Shown: positions 55,091 to 64,000 of the stretch, piece after piece
Layout: every line of letters starts with the position of its first letter
How positions within the stretch are numbered: the stretch's first letter is position 1
DNA from: Kitagawia praeruptora
Lineage: Eukaryota > Streptophyta > Magnoliopsida > Apiales > Apiaceae
NCBI GenBank assembly: GCA_037693485.1
Contig: CM075348.1
Location: 744,001-808,000, forward strand
Reading direction: 5' to 3'
DNA length: 64,000 nucleotides
Program-made: the position numbers and the translations under genes
Notes under the pieces: model-generated
What the model saw: only the letters and a program-made list of their open reading frames with translations
Databases searched by the model: none
What the model was told of the DNA's origin: nothing

Positions 55091-55306
55091 CAGGAGTGAC
55101 AGTGGTGAATCTCAGCTAGGAAGAGGTAAAGGAAGAGCAGCATTAATAGTTAAAATTCTTTCTTCTAAGTACTAGATAAACGTCTACATCTGTGAAGGAG
55201 GTACTTAACTTCATAATTCTACATTCATAAATTCTATTCTGGTTGTATTGTTATATGTTTTGACATCCACAACTTAGATTTATGCTTCAGATTTTAAAGC
55301 ATAAAT

Positions 55307-55316
55307 AGGGGGAGAT
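55307..55316 (+). other. Polypurine tract of element B
   Basis: AGGGGGAGAT, directly before the 3' LTR at 55317. Confidence 0.85.
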
Positions 55317-56063
55317 TGTTAGGAATAATTCATAAGTTGTGATGTTAAGAATAGAATTTACACATTATACTTCTTGTAATCCTGATCTTATAAAGGATTT
55401 AGCACTGTATATAGGTTTTATGTGTAAAACAGTTATCTGTATAGTTTAATCAGGAATGAACAGTGTATCGGAGACTACATGTCAGGAACAGAGAGCAAAT
55501 CCTGATGACGTGTCCAATACTGATGGTTGATCAGATACTGATGCAGTGTGCAGATCCTGATATCAGTCTTGTTACTGATGATGTCATTATGGATGCTACA
55601 GAAACTGGCAAGTGCTATAAAACAGGATCGTTGTTTGAAGAACAAGCAAGAAGATATTATGAAGGAAAGAGTTTTCTATTGAAGGAAACTATCGACTAGA
55701 AGGCAGAACATTGTCATGTATAGATTATATCTTTCTGTTATTAGTTGATAGGTAGCATTATAAATACTCTCTCAATATCATTGTAAAGAGCGTGAGTGTA
55801 GCTCGTGAGGATAAAGTTCGAGTGCGTAGCTCTGTATAAGGTTTGTATTCGAGAAGTTCGAAACAAACAAAGAGATATTTGTATTGTCAGCAGCTGCTAA
55901 AGGTATTGTACACCTTTGGTAGAGTTTGTATTTGATCTTATTAATACAAACAAGAGTTTGATTCATTCGTTTATTCTTGTTTTCATAATCAAGCAAAAAT
56001 CAGACAGGATTATATAACTTGTATTCAACCCCCCCCCCCTTCTACAAGTTATTCGAGTTAACA
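55317..56063 (+). mobile_element. 3' LTR of element B (747 bp)
   Basis: Same as 45040-45783 apart from three extra C residues in the poly-C tract. It ends GTTAACA and is followed by TSD AACTC. Confidence 0.95.
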
Positions 56064-56702
56064 AACTCTTAACACAACATACATCAATGACGATAATCAA
56101 AAGGTCTTTAATTGGGTTATAACGGGGCTAGGGACAAGGTATGTCAAATAAGCCAAAACAGGTGAAGTGTCAAAAGCTAGTAAGTACCATAATAAATCAC
56201 ACACAACACCCTATTTCCCCCCCACATAACTTTTACTAAAAACAATCACTCGACTAGTCGACTGAAATAGGATCACAACAAACACAAATATGCTCTCATA
56301 ATATTTTTCTTTCTTTTTTTTTATATTCTTTTATTTTTTTTTCTTTTTTTTCGAGAGCTAAACAGAACACAAACAATAATATAAACAATAACAATGATCC
56401 CATAATTTATTACATATGCCGACTATCAAGTAAACAAACCCAATTTCCAAATTCAATATTTCCCCCCAAACTTATGACCAACAATGAACCCCTCCTTGCA
56501 CACCTTATTACTCCCTTAAGCACTCTACTAGTCTTTGGCAATGTAGGTTCAAATTAATGTAAAGCCAATACAAGAAAAAGGTCTAGGCAAGTAATGTGGT
56601 ACGTCACCAAAAAATATGATTAAGCTCAACGGGTTAACTAATTGATCATGTAAACATGGTGTGGTAATATGGGAAAATATGCGGTTATTCCTAAATGCCT
56701 TT
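56064..56702 (-). mobile_element. H internal region, part 2 (non-coding)
   Basis: Continuation of H after B. AT-rich with pyrimidine runs (56290-56350) and a second 'ccccccaaactta' tract at about 56462. No coding frame is supported. It is interrupted by F at 56703 (candidate TSD CCTTT at 56698-56702). Together with part 1, about 1.2 kb of H's internal region is visible without any gag or pol similarity, which suits a large non-autonomous derivative. Confidence 0.5.
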
Positions 56703-59700
56703 TGTAACACCCCCAGATCCGGGGTCCAGGATCGGGTCGTTACGGTCTTATTTCCCATGATTAATACTTTACTTGAGTCCATAATAAATAAATCACCTGC
56801 TGTGACTCCACAATAATAACCACTCACACACACACACACAGTTATAGTCCCAGAGATGAAATTGAAATAAGTCTTGCATTACTGGTTACGAATAAAAGTT
56901 ATTACAAGCCAAAATGATAACATCATAAGTTTACAAGTTTTGCCGTTGATTAATCATTATTGATACATATAATTAGACTGGTAATCAAAGGCTGCTGATC
57001 TATGCTACCTCAGCAATGGCAGCGATGATATCAACGGGAAGCCCTGCGGGGCGGGTAACCTGCTTGCGCCGAGTGCGCCTGACGCGGGCCATGTGACCTA
57101 GCTGTTGTTGTGACATAATAAATAGGCAAGGGTGAGCAACAGCCCACCAACAATATATAACTGTGCAGTAATATATAAGACAGTTCAAAGATATGTTTCG
57201 AAATCATATGCCATGCATTAGAGAAAATATTGCCAGTTTAATATAAAGGATGAAGTTACAAGGTAACTCAATAGGTGTATATTTTGTGGAAGCATATGCT
57301 ATGCCAAAATAAGCAAGATAGCATCATTTTCATAAAAATAGGAACTTGCAGAATGATATTGCAATTCCAGTTTGAAATACTTTTCAACTCTGCCAACTTT
57401 GATGATGTTGCAGAAAATTTCCAACATTGAGTGATGAACTAATACGGGAGCATTGCCGCGCCAGATGCCCTGACATTTACGGGGATCAGTCGTATGTCAT
57501 GCATCTCATCAGTCGTTCTCTACATGTAGAAGGTAGCTCCGACGGATTTACTTGTCTACCGCCCCCTGGAACTCCTAAGCCAACGGTTGGGCTATTGCTG
57601 GACCGGCGCCACTCGGCCACTTACGCGTCTCCTAGTTCATTTAACATCCATCATTTTGAAACGTAAAGTTTGTCCCCCTTTCCCCAAGTATAATACTTGT
57701 TGATAAGACTCCACAAGGTAGTCATATCTAAATGGAAAGGAAAATTTACCAATATTTCCCAAGCTGCTGCTTGTTAATGGATAATGACTTGTTCCAACAT
57801 TCTTACCCCTCGAATAATGAGTGGGTACACGTAATACCATGAATAACAGCAACCAAGTTGCGAGTGAACGAATAATTTATGACCGGGCAGTCACAAGATA
57901 AATAACATTCCTCAAGTAGGGTTCCCTTATAATAGAATCGAAGGGAGAATGGAATCACTGAGAACCTTCCTTGATAATATAATAATAATAATAGGACTCT
58001 GAAATAATTTATATAATATTCGAGGGTTGATGATACTATGTGAATGAAACCAAGTATCTTTGAAACGAGTTAGAAGAATTAAATAAATATTCCAAGAATA
58101 TTTATTAAGTCATAGATATTGAAAAAGGGTTGCTCGGAATAATCTTTGAATAAATATTCAGAATAATATTCATTGAACAAATAATGAATATTCAAATCAA
58201 TAACAATGTTTATTGATGGAGTAACCGTCAGATGGACATTGGAGATAATATTTATTGAATCAATAGAGAATATTCGACTCAAGAAGGATACATATTGATG
58301 GAATAATTATCGACTTAATATTTGGGACAATATTCATTGAATAAATAATGAATATTCAACTTAATAATATTTATCGAAGAAATGATTATCGAATGAATAT
58401 TTGAAATTATGTTCAATAATTGAATCGAATTTAAATAAAGGTCGAAGGTAATATTCCTTATCTCAAGGGAATATTCAAAGTAATATTTATCGAATAACTG
58501 GAGTGTGAATCAATGTTCAACTGACATTTATAAAATAAATAGAGATTGAATGAATATTCGAATTAATATCCATTTAAATAAATAAGGCTTGAATGAATAT
58601 TAAAATAATATTCATTAAATAAATAAACTCGAATGAATATTCAAAATAATATTTATCGAGTAAATAAGAATGAATATTCTCTAATTAAATAACTTAACTG
58701 AGAGTTCGAAATAATATTCGAATATTTAATCGACTCTAGATGAATATTAAATATATAATATTACTCGAATAAATAAACATCTGATGGATAATCCGAATAA
58801 TATTTATCAAATAATCTCAAGGGAATATTCCAACAATATTCGCCAGATAATAAATGGAAAATATTTACTTAGTTATTTTCCTCTGAAAATAATATCAATA
58901 TATCAAGGAATAACGACTCCCGGTCTATAGTCAAAGAATGAGATTCAGATGCCCTTCGCTTAAGGGTCTTAGTAATTTCCGGCTTATAATTGATATACTA
59001 ACTATCTAACTTATAAGCCAACAATAATTCAGGGAACAAGCATTTTCAAAATAATTCGAGAACAGGCATGCATGCTATGGCATATGTATACTGAAAACAC
59101 ATACATATATATATATTCACAACAACAGCCTTTAGAAAGAAAGGTTCGAAAACTTGCCTGGAAATCGAGTACGAGTAGGGGTAGTAGTAGCGTGTCCCGG
59201 GTCGGCCTGATGATCTATAATTAGCCAAGGCATTCGGGATTAATCACTTAACACCTTTCAAAAGGTTACGTATAAACTTCACTTAAATCGAAACACGTTT
59301 TCAAGTCGTTTCGTTATACCCCTCTAATTCACTCTTACTATTGCTTTTATTACCCGATACTTGTTCGTTACTAAAGCATGACATTACACTTACATATGGT
59401 AAGTATTTAAATCGTATAAGTTTTAAAGTCGAAAGATTAGACCTCGATATTTGTCGATCGTTTTCTAAGTGGTTTACCGAAGTTATAACCAAGTATACCT
59501 CTTAGGGGTACTTTCGTACTTAACCCTGATTCGAACATTTTTATAAAATCGGAAAACGATCCATTTGACATGCGGTCTTCTCCCACACCTTCCTTTTTAT
59601 CTCTATTATTTAATTATCACGATTCGCCACTGATTAAACAACATTAAAGGGAATCAATTTCAATTACGAACTTTTGATTACGGTTCCGAACCACTTTTAC

Positions 59701-61381
59701 GAATTTAATCATAACTCCTAAACCGTAAGTCCGTTTCATGCGATCTTTATATCAAAACGAAGATCATAACATAATCTAGCTAATCATGGCAAAAGTTGAA
59801 GCTAATCAGTGAGTTATACCTTCTGTCAAATTCGTGTTCTTAATGTTAACGAATTTTTCGGCATTACGACGGCTATAAATCGAATATTTCTAAATTCCAA
59901 ACCTTCCAATAATCAAGGTATCCATCCCAAACAACATATACATGATATATCACCATGAACTGAGGCCAAGAAATGCCTTTCCGTTCATCTAAACTATTTT
60001 TAACATTTATCAAATCTAAATCACAATCATGCTTATAATCATGCTAATATCACATCTTATACTAAAACCCATCAAGAGCATGCAAAATCTCAAGGTAAAG
60101 CCTAGGATTTTAAGTTGTTATACCTTCCTTGGAGTATGATCTAGCCTCACTATGCTTGGTATGATCCTTAGAAGTGTTTAAGCTTGCTAAATCAACCATG
60201 AAAAACAAGAAAAAACAAGATTAGTTCATAGAATCACTATTCACCCTCCTCTTGGATGAATTCTTTGAAAATGGAAACAAAGGTGTTTGGCTTTGAAATT
60301 TTTAGGAGATCACTTTTATGAATTATGGAACTCACCATAAAAATTACAAGGTCAAGTGATGGTTGGAAGCTTGATTTGTGTTTTGGAATTAACCAAAGGC
60401 CGAATGGTGTTAAATGGGGGGGGGGGAGAGTATTTGGCTTGGTTGATCTTTCAAGATTGCATAAAGTGAAGAGTTTATGATAATATCTCATCTTAAGGCT
60501 ACTTTATTAAAGTAGTGTGGTGTTGGATGAGGAAACACCATGACAAGTGTTGAGTTTATGGTGGTTTAGAGCTTAACTAGATAGTTGCTTGCTAAGTACT
60601 AGTTGTTCTCTAATGGTTCTAGTTAGTCTTGTAACTAGAATGGTTACTAGATATTTTCCTTTCTTGCACATGCATGCATCTTGCTCTCTGCTTGCTCTTT
60701 TGTCCGGTTATTGCTCGATTCGATTGATCGTTCGTAGGAATAACTCATTCGTTTCTAGTTAGGGTTTTACCGAAAACCTTCTTAATATTTATAATACTAT
60801 TCCTCATCTTTCTTAATACTTCTCGAATTTAAATTCCTTAATTCCCTTTTATAAATCCTTAAGTCTTGCAGTGTCCAGGGAAATCTCGGAGAAAATAAAA
60901 GTGCTCTTTTTCTGAATCCAACAGCTTTTACATACACTTATTTTCTTCCTGGATCACTAATACGAACTCAGAAATCCGTTCCGAATACCGGGTATAACAT
61001 TATTATAATAATATTCCAATTTCCACCAAAATCACTATTCATCACTTATTTTTATTTAATTCCTATAATTAGGAAAATGAACCTGGTTCACTCTCGGGTG
61101 CTTCTTAACCTTTTTACGGAACCGCTGGACTTATAATAGATATTGATTTGGATGGCACAAGAATAATCTTACTTGAAGTAATATACTTATATTCTCAGGA
61201 GATAGATCATTCTTATCTATGCCGTCAACCAAAAGTATTCTGCATGACATATAAATAGTTGAATTCAAATCCATTCCATTCATTTAATAGATCTTCGTTA
61301 CATCGCAGTCATAACCACTATTCGTTCCCACATTATTACATAATAAAAGTTTTAATTCTACCAAAAATCTGGGTTCTTACA
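56703..61381 (-). mobile_element. 3' LTR of gypsy chromovirus F (~4.68 kb)
   Basis: On the minus strand it starts TGTAAGAACCCAG at 61381, directly after the PPT, and ends GGGGGTGTTACA at 56703. Very long LTRs are typical of the Tekay/Del chromovirus clade. GC-rich blocks lie at 57035-57085 and 57440-57640, and an AT-rich repeat field at 58080-58870. A G9 tract sits at about 60417. I see no protein-coding evidence; short frames on both strands lack homology. Whether smaller insertions lie inside the LTR cannot be settled without the 5' LTR. Confidence 0.75.
58080..58870. repeat. AATATTC/GAATATT palindromic repeat field in F LTR
   Basis: About 800 bp of degenerate units alternate 'gaatattc', 'aataatattcattgaata' and 'aatatttatcgaataa'. 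The core GAATATTC is itself a palindrome. There are roughly 30 variants with irregular spacing of about 20-40 bp. Confidence 0.7.
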
Positions 61382-61394
61382 GTCTCCCCTCCTT
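61382..61394 (-). other. Polypurine tract of element F
   Basis: On the minus strand AAGGAGGGGAGAC immediately precedes the LTR start at 61381. The same motif class precedes the G LTR (6941-6953). Confidence 0.8.
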
Positions 61395-61414
61395 AAAAGG
61401 ATTCCGTCCCGGAA

Positions 61415-64000
61415 TCAGCTTGAAAATAAATGGGGGTACTTTTCCATCATTGCACTTTCTAGCTCCCAGGTTGATTCTTCTATGTTGTGGTTCTGCCATA
61501 AAACTCTGACAAGCTTGATGACCTTGTTTCGGAGCACTTGATCTTTTCTGTCCATGATTTCCACAGGTTGCTCTACGTAGGTCAAGTCTGGTTGCATGCC
61601 CACGTGTTCATATTCCACTATGTGCTTGGCATCTGGGTTATATTTCCTTAGCATTGAGACATGGAACACATTGTGCACTTGCTACAGGTTTGGGGGTAAT
61701 GCCAGTTCATAAGCTAGCTCCCCAATACGTCTTAAGATCTCAAATGGCCCAATATATCTAGGGCTCAGCTTCCCTTTCTTTCCAAACCTCATTAAACCCT
61801 TCCAAGGAGACACCTTCAAGAACACTAGGTCTCCCACCTCATATTCTTTTCCTTTCCGAGCTAAGTCGGCATATTTCTTTTGTCGGTCTTGGGCTGCTAC
61901 CAGCCGTCCTCTGATTAGATCCACTGCATCTTTAGTCCGTTGGACCATCTCAGGCCCGAGCATCTTTCGCTCTCCAACTTCATCCCAATATAAGGGAGAT
62001 CGGCATTTCCTTCCATAAAGGGCCTCGTAAGGCGGCATCCCTATGCTTGAATGAAAGCTATTGTTGTAGGAGAACTCAATCAATGGCAAGTGATCATCCC
62101 AATTTCATTTAAAGTCTATAGCACAGACTCTCAACATATCTTCTAGTGTCTGGATGGTCCTTTCACTTTGCCCGTCTGTCTGGGGATGGTAAGCTGTACT
62201 CATGTTTAGCCTGGTTCCCACACAGTCCTGAAAGCTCCTCCAAAACCTGGAGTTAAATCTGGGATCTCTGTCAGATACTATGGCGACTGGGACTCCATGT
62301 CGCGCCACTATTTCTTTGAGGTAGATGTCTACAAGCCTATCAACCGTGTACCTTTCGTTGATCGGTAGGAAGTGAGCTGACTTTGTTAGTCGGTCTATAA
62401 TCACCCATATGGCATCACGATTTGCTTTGGTCCTTGGTAAACCTACTACGAAGTCCATAGCTATATGTTCCCATTTCCATTCGGGAATCTCCAAGGGGTG
62501 TAGAAGTCCACTAGGCCTCTGGTGCTCTGCTTTCACTTTCTGGCAAGTCAAGCATCTGCTTACCCATTCTACCACGTCCTTTTTCATGTTGGGCCACCAG
62601 TAGTACTCTTTCAAATCTCTATACATCTTGGTGCTACCGGGGTGCACTGAGTATCCTGAGTTGTGTGCCTCATATAGAATTTCTTCCTTGAGTTCCTGAT
62701 CGTTTGGGATCCATATTCTCCACATATATCTCATGATTCCTCCTTTATCTTTTTCACACTTGATTTCTTCCCCAGTCATTAATTCCTCTGTCGAGTTCTT
62801 TTCTGCTTCCATCATTTGTTCCTGGCATAACCTAATCTTTTCCAACAGTAGAGGCTGGATCCGAATTTCCATCAACTTTTCTTGACCTTCTTCAGGTATC
62901 TTAATCTCAATTTCCAGCCTCTCAAAGTCTTTTATCAATTCTTCCTCTGTAGTTATCATTTTGAGCTTCTCTTTCCTACTAAGGGCGTCAGCCACCACAT
63001 TGGCTTTGCCCGGGTGATAACGAATCTCACAGTCGTAATCCTTGATTAGCTCTAGCCATCTTCTCTGGCGCATGTTAAGCTCTTTCTGCGTAAAAATGTA
63101 CTTGAGGCTCTTATGGTCAGTGTAAATCTCACACTTCTCTCCATACAAGTAGTGCCTCCAAATTTTTAAGGCAAAAACAATTGCTGCTAATTCCAGATCA
63201 TGGGTGGGGTATCGGATCTCATAATCCTTCAATTGTCTTGACGCATATGCTATTACCTTGCCGTGTTGCATAAGCACGCATCCCAATCCTTTATGCGAAG
63301 CATCACTGTAAATCACGAAATCTCCTTTTCCATCAGGCAACGCCAATACTGGGGCCGTTACCAACCTCTTCTTCAGCTCTTGAAAACTCTTCTCGCATTT
63401 TTCAGTCCATTCAAATTTCTCAGTTTTCCGGGTAAGTCGAGTTAACGGGGCTGCAATCTTTGCAAAATCTTGAACAAATCGTCTATAATATCCTGCTAAC
63501 CCTATGAAACTCCTTACCTCTGTTGGAGTGGTTGGTCGCTCCCAATTTGAAACTGCCTCTATCTTGGAGGGGTCAACTAGCACGCCTTCTTTGTTGATTA
63601 CGTGCCCTAAAAATTGTACTTCATTTTTCCAGAACTCACACTTTGAGAATTTGGCATATAATTGCTCTTTCCGGAGCGTCTCTAAGGTTATCCTCAAATG
63701 TTCCGCGTGTTCTTCCTCTGTTTTTGAGTAGATCAAAATATCATCAATAAAGACTATAACAAACTGGTCCAAATATTCCTTGAACACTCTATTCATTAAA
63801 TCCATGAAAGCTGCTGGGGCGTTGGTCAATCCGAATGACATCACCAAAAACTCATAATGTCCATACCTAGTACGGAATGCAGTCTTTGGAATATCCTCAG
63901 GTTTAATCTTCAGCTGGTGATATCCGGTTCTCAAGTCAATCTTGGAGAAATACACAGCTCCTCTTAGCTGGTCAAACAAATCATCAATTCTGGGCAACGG
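61415..64000 (-). pseudogene. pol: F pol: RT, RNase H, integrase with chromodomain; two stops; partial at window edge
   Basis: Gypsy-order polyprotein running off the window at 64000. RT comes first ('KIDLRTGYHQLKI', 'FIDDILIYS' ~63730). RNase H follows ('YSDASHKGLGCVL', 'TDHKSLKYIF'). Integrase has an HHCC region ('HPGSTKMYRDLKEYYWW', 'CLTCQKVK') and D-D-E ('MDFVVGLP', 'VSDRDPRF', 'DGQSERTIQ'), then a GPF-containing C-terminus ('YIGPFEILRRIG') and a chromodomain ('VRVLWQNHNIEESTWE') ending at 61415. The chromodomain places it in the chromoviruses, likely Tekay. TGA at about 62103-62105 and TAG at 61679-61681 interrupt one otherwise continuous frame. Both fit C-to-T changes of Trp and Gln codons. 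Confidence 0.9.

Larger units (their letters stand above)
45040..56063 (+). mobile_element. Element B: intact, very young Sirevirus lacking intron 1, 11,024 bp
   Basis: LTRs of 744 and 747 bp differ only in the length of the poly-C tract (C8 versus C11). The TSD is AACTC at 45035-45039 and 56064-56068. PBS, gag-pol, antisense frame, ORF3 and PPT are all present and open. It belongs to A's family: most of the element differs from A by scattered single substitutions. Relative to A it lacks exactly intron 1 and keeps introns 2 and 3. It looks like a recent integration of a partly spliced genomic RNA. Confidence 0.95.

Noticed and set aside
57427..57666. 79-codon frame in a GC-rich part of the F LTR
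   Set aside because: It lies inside the LTR on the strand opposite to the element; no domain seen, and GC-rich sequence naturally has fewer stops.

Overview
This 64 kb window is plant nuclear DNA, almost certainly from a large-genome eudicot. The PBS, PPT and LTR conventions are those of angiosperm Ty1/copia and Ty3/gypsy elements. An asterid such as an Apiaceae is my guess, with low confidence. I found no host gene. The window is a stack of nested transposable elements, mostly LTR retrotransposons of the copia Sirevirus (SIRE/Maximus) type. These carry gag, pol and a large third ORF.

Layout. 1-5800: an LTR remnant, an AT-rich array of degenerate repeats holding a Stowaway-type MITE and a 674-bp tandem duplication, a hAT-like element with an 8-bp target duplication, and a cluster of inverted-repeat elements. 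5826-8583: a decayed LTR of family 'E', then the 3' end (chromodomain relic, PPT) and LTR of a dead gypsy chromovirus 'G'. 8584-41472: a decayed minus-strand Sirevirus 'D', interrupted by two plus-strand Sireviruses. Element 'A' (10600-22585, TSD GAGCT) sits in D's ORF3, and element 'C' (24716-38783, a different family, TSD TTGCT) sits in D's integrase. 41473-42762: a second E-family LTR inserted in D's gag. 42763-56702: a minus-strand LTR element 'H' with non-coding internal DNA, interrupted by the intact plus-strand Sirevirus 'B' (45040-56063, TSD AACTC). 56703-64000: the 3' LTR and pol of a minus-strand gypsy chromovirus 'F' that runs off the window.

Relative ages follow from nesting and LTR pairs. 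D is old. C has 16 substitutions between its LTRs. A has one substitution plus a 2-nt indel. B's LTRs differ only in a poly-C run.

Main discovery. Comparing A, B, C and D shows that these Sireviruses carry GT-AG introns. Intron 1 (1094 nt in A and D; an equivalent of 1220 nt in C) separates gag from pol. Read through, it encodes a Gag C-terminal extension with a coiled coil and extra zinc knuckles, ending in a stop just before the acceptor. Spliced, it joins short Gag in phase to protease-integrase-RT. B lacks exactly this segment and encodes one 1513-aa Gag-Pol ORF, as expected if a spliced RNA was reverse transcribed. Conversely, A lacks two GT...AG segments (82 and 91 nt) that B keeps in the pol-ORF3 spacer. 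This suggests a splicing-controlled Gag versus Gag-Pol switch and a spliced leader for ORF3. The pol-ORF3 spacer also re-uses the short motif arrays found in each family's own LTR.
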